Source: CADEDH01 sp039029735
GTDB taxonomy: Bacteria; Actinomycetota; Acidimicrobiia; Acidimicrobiales; SZUA-35
Length of the DNA: 64,000 bases
Assembly (NCBI GenBank): GCA_039029735.1
Contig: JBCCFL010000002.1
Location: forward strand, 1 to 64,000
Direction of reading: 5' to 3'
Part shown: piece by piece, positions 33,553-42,222 of the stretch
How positions within the stretch are numbered: the first letter of the stretch is position 1
Layout: each line of letters begins with the position of its first letter
Program-made: the position numbers and the translations under genes
The notes under the pieces: model-generated
The model's database searches: none
What the model was told of the DNA's origin: nothing
What the model saw: only the letters and a program-made list of their open reading frames with translations

Positions 33553-36500
33553 CTACGGGTTGACCGCCCAGTCGACCGGCCGACGGTGGTCAGGCTGGTA
33601 GACACAGGAGTGGCCGGTATTGATCGCCCGCTCCAGATGATCGGCGGTATCAGGGGCGGCGGCGGCCACTCGGCGGATCGCAGACCGGATCGACTTCGTC
33701 ACGCGGACCCTGGCCTTCTCTCCTTCGTCCGACATCGTCCGGCGTCGACCGCCCAGACCACGAGCCGCCGAGAGCTGCTCGGTGATGGCCTCGAACTCGG
33801 CGTTGAGGCGCTCTGACAGCTCGACGTCCTCGCGACGATCAGCCCGGTCCATCTCCACGGTGATTGCTTCGAGTCGCGCCTGATAGGAGCCAACCGCGTC
33901 ATCGTCGATGACGACCTGCGCGGACTCGTGGCCGCTGGTCAGGTGCTCGACGCTGGCCCGCTCGGCGGAGCCTATGTCGCCGGTATCGGTCGGGGGTGCG
34001 TGACCGTCGCTGACTGCGGCGAGATCGATCGCCGTCACGTGCTGACCCGGTCGGGCCAGTAGCTCAGCGAGCATCGTGAGGCCCTTCACGTGACGCAGGC
34101 TGGTTGACTCCTCGCCGAGCGTGATGTGCCACACGTCGCGATCTCGGCGGAACTCCCCGACGGACGTGTGGTGGGACGATCCCCCCGATGGCACCTCGGC
34201 CGAGGCTGCGGCGCGTTCAGCCATCGTGTCCAGCTCGGCGGCGAGCCCGTCGAGCCAGTCGGCCTGCTCGTCGAAGCCATTGGATCGATAGCGCGCACTG
34301 GCATCGCCCATCGCGTCGATCGCCTCGGCATAGCGACCGGCTCGGCGGAGAATCAGTCCACGATCCCGGATTGCGTGCCACACATAGAGGTCGGCCCCAG
34401 CAACGCGTGCTCGGCGCTCAGCCTCGGCGTTCTCGGCCAAGGCTCGCGACGTTTCGCCGATCACGCTCGACGCCAGCGCCATCACCCGGGCGACGGGTCC
34501 TTCGATCATCGTTCCCTCGCCAACTACCAGCCATTCGTCGCGCACCGGCTCGAGTAGCTCCCACCCCTGCTGGCACCAATCGGCTCGTTCGCACACCGCA
34601 GCGGCACAGACGGCCATGCCGATGGCCAGAACCCCCTCCACCTTGGTGCGAAGCTCGGTGAGATCCTGGGCGAAGAAGACTTCGAGATCCGACGTGGATC
34701 CGGCGATGTCGTTGACGTCGGACAGCATCCAGGCCCGAGCGGAACGGAACGCGGCGTAGGTCGGGTTGGCCTCGATCCACGCATTGGCCGCCTCGCGCGC
34801 CGGCTCCACGTTGCGCCGTTCTCGCAACAATCCGGCCACCTGGAATCCGAAGTAGGTGAACGCGGCGTCGCCGAGCCGGGTACCGCCGGCGACCTGGATC
34901 GCCTCGTTCGCCAGCCGCTCCATCACGTCGAGCTGTCCGGTGGCGTGGGCCACGGCCGCCTTGGCCCGGAGCACGCTCCATTGGGCAACGAGCGGCAGCG
35001 GGTCAAACTCGGTCTCCAGCCGCCGGATCAGGGCGTTCGCATGGGCGAGGTCACCGTCTCGGAAGGCGGCGACAACGCCGAGGTCGATCAGCTGCGGACC
35101 CATTGGATCGAGCGGCGCCAGCTGGTCGATCCGGTCGCTCACCTGTTCACGGATCACGGCCAGTGATCCGATCGGGCGTCGCACGCCGTAGCGGGCGGCG
35201 AACACCAGGGCGTCGAGTGCGGGATCGTTCAGGCCTGAGGCGAGTGCATCGGCCTCGGTGACCAACTCGTCATAGGCGCGTTGGTCGAGGCTCGCATGTT
35301 GCTGGAGGGCGAGGGTTGCGAGCACCCGCGCTCGCCAGCTCGGCCCGTCGGCGCGCAGCAATGCCGCTTCGAGGCGACCAACGGTGCGAGTGTCGGTCTG
35401 CATCGGGAGACCGACCTGGCCGAAGCTGATCGGCTCGGCCAAGGCTGCCCGCACGTAGCTCTCGTGGTCTTCGAGACGCTCGGCCAGGGGGTACACCTGA
35501 GCCAGCACCTCGTGGGCCGACTCGGCACCGGTTGCGATCATGGCGAGCCCGAGTTCGAGGCGGGCCTCCAGCAGCATCAGCTCGTCACCGACCATCTCCG
35601 ACAGCTCCACGGCCATGGCCAGGAACTCCGCCGCACTGTCGGGAGCCAGACTGACCGACGCCTGCCGGCCGGCAGCCAGATGAAGGGCAGCCGCCTTGGC
35701 GTGATCATCGGCGGCCCCGAGGGCGTGGCGGGCAAGGCGGCCGAGCATGCTGGCGCGTTGAGGCTCGTGGCGGCGGAAGTCGGCCAGGATCCGCCGGTGT
35801 AACCCGCGGCGCTCATCGTCTGCCAGTTCGGCGCTGAGCGCCTCCCGGTAGGTGTCGTGGGCGAACCGTCGGACGCCGTTGTCGACCTGGACCACGCCAG
35901 CCCTCACCGCAGAGTCGAGCGTCGCCACCACCGTTGCGTGGCTGAGTTCTGTGACCCTGGCCATCTGCTCAACGGCGATCACGTCGTCGATGAGGGCCGC
36001 AGCGCGCAGGAGATGACGCTCGTCGACGGTCAGGCGACCGACCACGGTGGTCAACGCGGCTGCGTGAGCTTGGTCGAGGCCGTCCAGCGCAACGCTCGTC
36101 ACCCACTCACGAATGCGGAGCGGGATGCCTTCCGTTGCTGCCATCACCGACGGCGTTGCCACGTCACCGAGGCCAACGGCCATCTGGAGATCGTGGACGG
36201 CGTCGGCATCAAGGGGGCCGATCGGCACCGTCGGGTAGCGGGAGAGCGCGGGCGCGAGCGGCGGCCGGCTCGTTCCTATGAGGGCCATCGCCGTCGGTTG
36301 CGCGGCCAGCCATTCCACGAGCGCACGTGATGCGGCGTCGGTGTTGTGTAGATCTTCGATCACGACGATCAGCCGATCGTCGGTGTGATCGGCCAGCGCG
36401 GCCAGATAGCGGAGCCAGGCGAGCCACAGCCCGTGTCGGCGGGCGTCCGCCAGCGACGCGTCGCTCGTCGACTGGTCGAGGTGGGGGAACAGAATGCCAA

Positions 36501-36798
36501 GGTCGGCGAGCAGGTGAGCCGGCCACTCGATGTCGGCCGGGTCGAGGATCTGGCTGGCGTGGAAGGCGATATCGCGAAACACCCCGTAGGGCGTGCTTCC
36601 GAGATGACTCGACCCCGTACCCACCAGGAACGTTGCGGATAGGACCGTCGACTGCAGTTCGCCGATCAGGCGAGACTTGCCCGAGCCGGCCGGGCCCAGA
36701 ACCAACGCCCGCGAACCGGGCTCGGTGGCCGAGGTCAGAGCCTTGAGCTCCTCGGTTCGACCTACGAACGGCAAAGGGGCGAACGCTGCGCCATTCAT
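33553..36798 (-). CDS. STAND ATPase regulator with TPR-like region and conserved C-terminal DNA-binding-like domain
   Basis: 1081 residues from ATG 36798. It opens with FVGRTEELKAL, Walker A GPAGSGKSRL and Walker B LIVVIEDLHNTD, then a long TPR-like helical region. The C-terminal ~250 residues match the tail common in actinobacterial ATPase regulators: WHITLGEESTSLRHVKGL, ARGLGGRRR, VTKSIRSAIRRV, and TGHSCVYQPD. Such proteins act as signal-responsive transcription regulators; the tail is likely the output part. It lies directly upstream of the operon that starts at 33481, so it may control it. An upstream in-frame start at 36978 is possible. Confidence 0.8.
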   Translation of the reverse strand: MNGAAFAPLPFVGRTEELKALTSATEPGSRALVLGPAGSGKSRLIGELQSTVLSATFLVGTGSSHLGSTPYGVFRDIAFHASQILDPADIEWPAHLLADLGILFPHLDQSTSDASLADARRHGLWLAWLRYLAALADHTDDRLIVVIEDLHNTDAASRALVEWLAAQPTAMALIGTSRPPLAPALSRYPTVPIGPLDADAVHDLQMAVGLGDVATPSVMAATEGIPLRIREWVTSVALDGLDQAHAAALTTVVGRLTVDERHLLRAAALIDDVIAVEQMARVTELSHATVVATLDSAVRAGVVQVDNGVRRFAHDTYREALSAELADDERRGLHRRILADFRRHEPQRASMLGRLARHALGAADDHAKAAALHLAAGRQASVSLAPDSAAEFLAMAVELSEMVGDELMLLEARLELGLAMIATGAESAHEVLAQVYPLAERLEDHESYVRAALAEPISFGQVGLPMQTDTRTVGRLEAALLRADGPSWRARVLATLALQQHASLDQRAYDELVTEADALASGLNDPALDALVFAARYGVRRPIGSLAVIREQVSDRIDQLAPLDPMGPQLIDLGVVAAFRDGDLAHANALIRRLETEFDPLPLVAQWSVLRAKAAVAHATGQLDVMERLANEAIQVAGGTRLGDAAFTYFGFQVAGLLRERRNVEPAREAANAWIEANPTYAAFRSARAWMLSDVNDIAGSTSDLEVFFAQDLTELRTKVEGVLAIGMAVCAAAVCERADWCQQGWELLEPVRDEWLVVGEGTMIEGPVARVMALASSVIGETSRALAENAEAERRARVAGADLYVWHAIRDRGLILRRAGRYAEAIDAMGDASARYRSNGFDEQADWLDGLAAELDTMAERAAASAEVPSGGSSHHTSVGEFRRDRDVWHITLGEESTSLRHVKGLTMLAELLARPGQHVTAIDLAAVSDGHAPPTDTGDIGSAERASVEHLTSGHESAQVVIDDDAVGSYQARLEAITVEMDRADRREDVELSERLNAEFEAITEQLSAARGLGGRRRTMSDEGEKARVRVTKSIRSAIRRVAAAAPDTADHLERAINTGHSCVYQPDHRRPVDWAVNP

Positions 36799-36966
36799 AC
36801 CGTCAACGCCACCCGACCGGTCTCCCGCCTCTCGCGACCGTTCTGCCCGGTCCAGACCATCGGCCGTCAAGGTATCGAGTCGCGGTCGACCCGTCCACCC
36901 TGCAGGTGCGATCACATGGGGTGCGCCCCGAGCTGCCAAGCTTGTCGGGTGCCGGAACCGACGCTC

Positions 36967-37422
36967 ATGAGGCGCCACCTGCTACTCGCCCTCGATGCGG
37001 GGAACGACGCGTCGAACGCTGTCCGTCAGATTGCGACCGGAAACACCGATCCGGCGGTGACGTCGACCCCGTTGCGGAGATTTCTCGCCCGTGGCTCTTC
37101 CGTCGTTGGTGGGTTGAGTGTCAACGTGGGTCAGGTTCGCTCGGCCTGCGGCCTTCTCGATGACTACGCCGTGGCGGTCAAGGCCCTCAACACCATGTTC
37201 GGCGATGTCGGCGTGGAGGCGGATCCCCTGACGGACGCGTCTGATCGGCTCTGGGCGTCGCCTTCCGCGGCCGCTGAGATTCTCAACGAGCTCAACGGCG
37301 CGCTGGCCGAGCTCGAGCAGATCCGGGTGTACCTGGTGCTCGGTCGGCCCCTGGCGTCAGGCCCGGGTGGGCCCGAAGCCGCAGCGGGCGATCGCTCACA
37401 CCGAGACCATCCCGCCTCCTGA
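36967..37422 (+). CDS. Hypothetical protein (151 aa)
   Basis: 151 residues, mostly helical, opening MRRHLLLALDAGND. It has typical high-GC3 codon use and no recognised motif. It overlaps the end of the convergent oxidoreductase by 27 bases and lies divergent from the STAND regulator. I keep it as plausible but unproven. Confidence 0.4.
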   Translation: MRRHLLLALDAGNDASNAVRQIATGNTDPAVTSTPLRRFLARGSSVVGGLSVNVGQVRSACGLLDDYAVAVKALNTMFGDVGVEADPLTDASDRLWASPSAAAEILNELNGALAELEQIRVYLVLGRPLASGPGGPEAAAGDRSHRDHPAS

Positions 37423-38487
37423 CGCGGCGCTCGCCACCGCCGCGTCGCACACCTCCTGCACCCGGCGCCCGAAGCTGAAGTCCGGCTCGCAGCGGCTGCC
37501 GTCGCGGGCGGCGTCGATGAAGTTGCCGATCATGTGTCCGCCCGACCGGAACACGTGGCGATAGGTGTCGCCAACCACGTCGCGCGGCGCACCGCCCCAG
37601 ATGTGCTCTGGGATCGGGAGCACCGACGCCGGTGCGGTGTCGGCCGCCTTGGAGCCCCTCACCTCCTGGGTCGACACCCAGTCGCTCATTGCGTAGAGCG
37701 AACCGTCGGTGCCGTGGACATCGAGCGCATGCGTCTGACCGAAGTCGCCCGGTTCGGGGCACACCGCGCTCACCTGGAGCACGGCGTGGGCGCCCGACTC
37801 GAAGCGCACGGTCATCACCGCCCAGTCCTCGCCGGGCTCATACGCCACGCCGTCGGGTCGCGGGCCCCTGGGCACGAAGGCCGTGGACACAGTGTTGACC
37901 GCCACGGGCTCGCCGAGGAGCCACATGGCGATCGCAACCCAGTGCGAGCCGAGATCGCCGATCACGCCGCTGCCAGCCTCACCCCGATCGAAGCGCCAGA
38001 GGTACTCACCGTTGCGGGCGTAGCCGGTGAAGTACCGCATGTTGAGATGGTGAGGTGTGCCGACGTGGCCGGTGTCGACCAGCTCCTTGACCCAGCGAAA
38101 CATGGGCATGTAGCGGTAGGTGAAGGGCACCAGGGTGGCCACACCAGCGTCGGTCGCGGCGGCTTCCATCTCCCGCGCCTCGGCGGTGGTGAGGCCGAGC
38201 GGTTTCTCACACAGCACGTGGAGACCCCTGCGGAGTGCCTGCAACGTGAGCGGGTGGTGGGAGTCGTTGGCCGAGGCGATCACCACGGCGTCCAGGTCGT
38301 GGTCGAAGAAGGAGTCGGTATCGGTGTAGTGAGCCGGGATCGACCAACGGTCGGCAAACGCCGCCGCCCGCTCGGGGTTGCGGCCGGCGACCGCCACCAC
38401 GTCGGCGTCTGGATGGTTCGTGAGCGCCGGCAGGTACATGGCGTCGGCCCACCACGATGTGCTGACCATTCCCACTCGAACACGCAT
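37396..38487 (-). CDS. Gfo/Idh/MocA-family oxidoreductase
   Basis: 363 residues. The N-terminal Rossmann fold starts RVGMVSTSWWADAM, and CEKPLGLT gives the family EKP motif (catalytic Lys). The C-terminal domain includes GDLGSHWVAIAMWLLGE, the GxHxxD-like helix with Trp in place of Asp. These enzymes oxidise or reduce sugars, inositols or other polyols with NAD(P). The substrate is unknown. Preceded by the SDR terminator, it forms a unit alone. Confidence 0.85.
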   Translation of the reverse strand: MRVRVGMVSTSWWADAMYLPALTNHPDADVVAVAGRNPERAAAFADRWSIPAHYTDTDSFFDHDLDAVVIASANDSHHPLTLQALRRGLHVLCEKPLGLTTAEAREMEAAATDAGVATLVPFTYRYMPMFRWVKELVDTGHVGTPHHLNMRYFTGYARNGEYLWRFDRGEAGSGVIGDLGSHWVAIAMWLLGEPVAVNTVSTAFVPRGPRPDGVAYEPGEDWAVMTVRFESGAHAVLQVSAVCPEPGDFGQTHALDVHGTDGSLYAMSDWVSTQEVRGSKAADTAPASVLPIPEHIWGGAPRDVVGDTYRHVFRSGGHMIGNFIDAARDGSRCEPDFSFGRRVQEVCDAAVASAASGGGMVSV

Positions 38488-38563
38488 CGACCACTCCCAG
38501 GCTCTCGTCGTCGCCGTCCAACCCTGGCACAGCGCACGGAAGGCCGCCGCAGCGGCACGCGAG

Positions 38564-38593
38564 AGGGCCCGCCTCTCACCGGAGGCGGGCCCT
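38564..38593 (-). terminator. Hairpin terminator after the SDR gene
   Basis: AGGGCCCGCCTC and GAGGCGGGCCCT form a perfect 12-bp stem with a TCACCG loop, 23 bases after the SDR stop (minus strand). Confidence 0.75.
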
Positions 38594-38615
38594 GGATCCC
38601 CGGATCAGTCGTCGT

Positions 38616-39353
38616 TCAGCTCATGCCGCCGTCGACCACCAGCTCGGTGCCGGTGATGAATGCGGCGTCATCGGACAGCAGGAAGCTGGCGGCCGATGCC
38701 ACCTCTTCCGGGGTGCCGAAGCGCCCGAGCGGAACCTGGTCGAGCACCTGCTTGGCGAACCCTTCGATCTCGTCCGGGCTGAGGCCGGTTCGGTCGAAGA
38801 ACCCGGTGTTGATCGGTCCGGGGCTGATGGCGTTCACCCGGATCGAGCGCGGGGCGTACTCGGTGGCGAACACGTTCATGCCCGAGCGCACCGCGCCTTT
38901 CGACGCGGAGTACACGGCCGAGTTCGGCATACCGGCATCATTCACGATCGAGGTGTTGAGCACCACCGAGGCCTTGTCGGCCAGCGCAGCGTCGAGGGCG
39001 GCGAGCTGGAGGAACGGCCCTCGCACGTTGATGTTGAACTGCCGGTCGAACTCGGTGGCGTCGATGGCGGCGGTCGGAGCGAAGGCGCCGAGCCCGGCGT
39101 TGAGGAACAGGGCGTCGACCCGGTCGTCGAGGTGGGTCTTCACGGCCTCTCGGAGAGCACCGGCGTCGGCCTCTGCGTTGTCGAGGGCGATGGCGGTGAT
39201 GCCCTCGATCTGGTTGGCGGCCTCGAGGCGATCGGGGTTCTGGCCGGTGACGAGAACCGTCCCGCCCTCCTCGGCGATGCGGATCGCGGTGGCGAGCCCG
39301 ATGCCGGACGTACCTCCGGTGATGACGACGTTGCGGTTGGTGAAGCGATTCAT
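38616..39353 (-). CDS. Short-chain dehydrogenase/reductase (SDR)
   Basis: 245 residues. Classical SDR motifs are TGGTSGIG (cofactor), LNAG, the YSASK catalytic pair and VNAISPGPI. The C-terminus ITGTELVVDGG is standard. It should oxidise or reduce a small alcohol/ketone with NAD(P)H. GGAAGGA precedes the ATG. A divergent TetR gene with candidate operators between them suggests control of this gene, often for stress or xenobiotic carbonyls. Confidence 0.9.
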   Translation of the reverse strand: MNRFTNRNVVITGGTSGIGLATAIRIAEEGGTVLVTGQNPDRLEAANQIEGITAIALDNAEADAGALREAVKTHLDDRVDALFLNAGLGAFAPTAAIDATEFDRQFNINVRGPFLQLAALDAALADKASVVLNTSIVNDAGMPNSAVYSASKGAVRSGMNVFATEYAPRSIRVNAISPGPINTGFFDRTGLSPDEIEGFAKQVLDQVPLGRFGTPEEVASAASFLLSDDAAFITGTELVVDGGMS

Positions 39354-39502
39354 GGTCTGTCCTTCCGGGGCAGTGGGGGTGGTGGTCGTGGTCCGCTCCC
39401 CGGTTTGGGAGTGATCACTTCCGAACTGCAGATCAAGGTAGCTTGGTTTGGAAATGACCGCTCCATAATTCGCTGTGACTCCCGTCTCGGCTCCATTTGG
39501 AA

Positions 39503-39516
39503 TCGGACGTTTCCGA
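39503..39516. promoter_or_regulatory. Candidate TetR operator between SDR and TetR genes
   Basis: TCGGA and TCCGA flank CGTT (perfect palindrome) 21 bases before the TetR start. TTTGGAA and TTCCGAA half-sites recur in the 183-base gap (near 39418, 39447, 39496 and 39512). Binding is inference. Confidence 0.4.
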
Positions 39517-39536
39517 ACTCGGGTAGACTGCAGACC

Positions 39537-40115
39537 ATGGCCCGACCACGTGAGTTCGACGAAGCCGACGTGCTTGCTCGCGCCCGTGACGAGTTCTGGA
39601 GCAACGGGGTGGCGGCAACCTCGATCTCGGCCCTCAGCGGTGCCACGGGGCTCTCGGTCGGCAGCATCTACAAGGCGTTCAAGAGCAAGGACGAGCTGTG
39701 CTCGCGCACCCTGGAGGACTATCTCGCGTACGCCCGCAGTCACATCGCCGCCACCCTCGCCGATGCGCCAACGCCGCTGGTCGGCCTCCGGGCCTGGCTC
39801 GACGCCATCATCGAGCAGGCGATCGACACGTCACCGACGCGAGGTTGCTACGCCGTGGAACTCGCGGCCGAGCGCGCCGCCGTTGACGAGGACGTGCGCA
39901 CCCAACTGGTCGACCACGACAACGAGATGCGCAACATCGTGGGCCAGACGGTGCGTCGGGCCGTTGACGCAGGCGAGCTCACGGGTGATCCCGACGGCAT
40001 CACCCGTCTGATATGCACCACGGTCAACGGGCTCCAGGTCGATGCCCGCAAGGGCCTGAGCGAGCAGTCGGCCCGACTCACGATCGACACGATGCTCACT
40101 GCACTCGGCGCCTGA
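39537..40115 (+). CDS. TetR-family transcriptional regulator
   Basis: 192 residues. The N-terminal HTH spans ~8-55: FDEADVLARARDEFWSNGV, then ISALSGATGLSVGSIYKAF. The C-terminal domain is a ligand-binding helical bundle. It is divergent from the SDR and probably represses both. An upstream extension of the frame is not supported, since MARPREFDE is a typical TetR start. Confidence 0.92.
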   Translation: MARPREFDEADVLARARDEFWSNGVAATSISALSGATGLSVGSIYKAFKSKDELCSRTLEDYLAYARSHIAATLADAPTPLVGLRAWLDAIIEQAIDTSPTRGCYAVELAAERAAVDEDVRTQLVDHDNEMRNIVGQTVRRAVDAGELTGDPDGITRLICTTVNGLQVDARKGLSEQSARLTIDTMLTALGA

Positions 40116-40170
40116 TCGCTCGGCGCACTCAGCCAATCAGGGCGGGCGGAGGTCGGGCTAAGCCGGGGCG

Positions 40171-42174
40171 CTACGTGCTCCTGACCCTCCGCACGAAGTT
40201 CGCAGCGGTGGCGCCCAACGTCGACGCGATCACCCAGCCGATCACGATCTGGAACCAGATATAGATCCGCGTCAACGACCAGCCCTCCCCAGTCGCCTCG
40301 AAGTTGTCGGCCTGGTGGAGGTCAACGATGGGAAGCAGCGTGTCGGCTGAGAAGACGAAGGCGTTGAACGGCTGAACGACAGCTGCCGTATCAGTGGGTT
40401 CGAGGTCTCCGTTCTCGAATGCGTTCGAGAAGATGAGCGTTCCAAGCACGACGACGGCTGCTGCCCAGAGCAGGGACCGGCCGGGGTGGTACCCGTTCCC
40501 TGCGAAGACTCGATACGGCAAGCCGAGAACCACACGCGACCAGCCGTTTGCTCGGTTCCCGGCGTTGTGGCCGGCGACCAGCACTGTCCGGGCATCGCTC
40601 GTGCGGCCCTGACCCGCGAGCGCAGCCGCAACGCCTTCGTACAGAGCTCGATCGTGGCCAACGGCGTCGGCATGCTTCTCGATCATCGACAGGTGGGACT
40701 CGTTGCCCGCATACACGAAATCGTGGAGGCCGCCCAACACGGGCAAGTCCGGTCGGGCGTCCTGATCCCATGCGAGGCGTGACGTGGCCCAGCCGGCGAG
40801 TGACGGACGGCGGAACCTCACGTGATCAGCATGGATTCGATCGAAGCCAACGTTGGTCAGGCGGATCGTGGACGGCCAACTCGACGGGTAGGCGTAGGAC
40901 AGCGCGCCCAGGCGACTGTCGGTCAGATCAACGATGCGATCCTCGTTGCCTACCAATGTCGGGTCCCACCTCAACACGCCTGCGATCCTGGCTCGTGCTG
41001 CGTTGAACACGCCGTCGTGCCCCAGATCGCGCCGCTCAATGTCGTCACCCGTTCGTCGTTCGGCGTCTGGGTCGGCCGACACCCGGGTCTTCGTCCCGTC
41101 CCGGGTGAATCCGGTAACTGCGCTGATGTCGAGGTAGTCGCAGTTCACGTCGCTGCCAATCGAGCTCCCGCTGATGTCAACCGAGCCCGCGACGGCAGTT
41201 CGGAAGGTGTCGATCCCGCCGCCGACCGTTGCGCCTTGAATCGAGATTCCTGCCGGAGCGGATGGGTCGCTGTGAGCCTCGACCTCCAGCCCCTGCAACC
41301 TGATCCAGCCGCCGATCCTGCTACCGCCGAGATCGAGCTGGCCACCAAGCCGTGTTGATGTACGTCCGTTCGTGTGATCCGCGGCGTCGAAGGCGAACAT
41401 GGGATCGTGGATGAACACGGCACCTTCGACACGACTTCGGATCAGGTCGACTGCCGGCGCCTTCGGCCGCGCATCGATGTCGGCACCGATGATGTTGATG
41501 TTGCGGCCGATGCTGACATCGGGAGCCTGCAGACCTCCTCGGATCAAGGAGTCGATGATGAATAGTGAACCGCCGATCGTCGATTGATCGAGTTCCACGG
41601 TCGGAGGGGCAGCCACGAAGCGGTCGAGGTCGGACTTGTCACCGACTCGTCGGCGTGATGTGTCGGCGTCGAAGTCGCGATCCTCAGTGGGTCCGACTGA
41701 GACATCGCTCAGTTCGAGATGCCGTTCGATCTGCGCACCCGGGCATTCGATCTTCAAAAAGCTGCTGTCGCGATCCTCCCACCCTCGAACGAAGAGGCTT
41801 CCACTGATCGACGACGAGCTGAGGTTGAGGACCCGTGCACGGCACGCCTCGAAAACGATCGTCTGGAAGTCGGAGTGATCGAGGCGCATGTCGAACTCCG
41901 TGCTCACCCGCCGAAGGCGAACGATGCCTCCGCCACGAACACCTCGAAGATCCAGGTGGCTGTCCAGACGAAGATTGTCGAGGCGCAGGCCACTCAGTGT
42001 GATCAGTTGTGACGTGTCAGGGTTGGTGAACAGCGATCGCAGAAAGCTCGAACGGATCGACGTTGGCGAGGCGAACCTCGTTTCTTGGCCGAGAGCCAAG
42101 TCGGTGAGAATCTGCTCCTCTGCGTGACCGCGGGCAAGGTGTTTGATGGCGTCGAGGGACGCTTTTGCCGTCAC
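40171..42174 (-). CDS. Beta-solenoid membrane protein (pentapeptide-like repeats, C-terminal helices)
   Basis: 667 residues. The region ~55-480 shows repeating LxLxGxxIxGxLxL-type strands, e.g. LRLDSHLDLRGVRGGGIVRL and IGGSLFIIDSLIRGGL, typical of right-handed beta-helices. The C-terminal ~150 residues hold two or three membrane helices around LLPIVDLHQADNFEA and GWVIASTLGATAANFV. The build matches proteins labelled 'membrane-associated oxidoreductase' in Streptomyces, though I see no cofactor motif. It could be a scaffold or surface protein. Function unknown. Confidence 0.65.
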   Translation of the reverse strand: MTAKASLDAIKHLARGHAEEQILTDLALGQETRFASPTSIRSSFLRSLFTNPDTSQLITLSGLRLDNLRLDSHLDLRGVRGGGIVRLRRVSTEFDMRLDHSDFQTIVFEACRARVLNLSSSSISGSLFVRGWEDRDSSFLKIECPGAQIERHLELSDVSVGPTEDRDFDADTSRRRVGDKSDLDRFVAAPPTVELDQSTIGGSLFIIDSLIRGGLQAPDVSIGRNINIIGADIDARPKAPAVDLIRSRVEGAVFIHDPMFAFDAADHTNGRTSTRLGGQLDLGGSRIGGWIRLQGLEVEAHSDPSAPAGISIQGATVGGGIDTFRTAVAGSVDISGSSIGSDVNCDYLDISAVTGFTRDGTKTRVSADPDAERRTGDDIERRDLGHDGVFNAARARIAGVLRWDPTLVGNEDRIVDLTDSRLGALSYAYPSSWPSTIRLTNVGFDRIHADHVRFRRPSLAGWATSRLAWDQDARPDLPVLGGLHDFVYAGNESHLSMIEKHADAVGHDRALYEGVAAALAGQGRTSDARTVLVAGHNAGNRANGWSRVVLGLPYRVFAGNGYHPGRSLLWAAAVVVLGTLIFSNAFENGDLEPTDTAAVVQPFNAFVFSADTLLPIVDLHQADNFEATGEGWSLTRIYIWFQIVIGWVIASTLGATAANFVRRVRST

Positions 42175-42222
42175 GCCAGCATTCTGGCACGCGACACGTC
42201 TCGCGTTCGTTTGGAACGCGAG

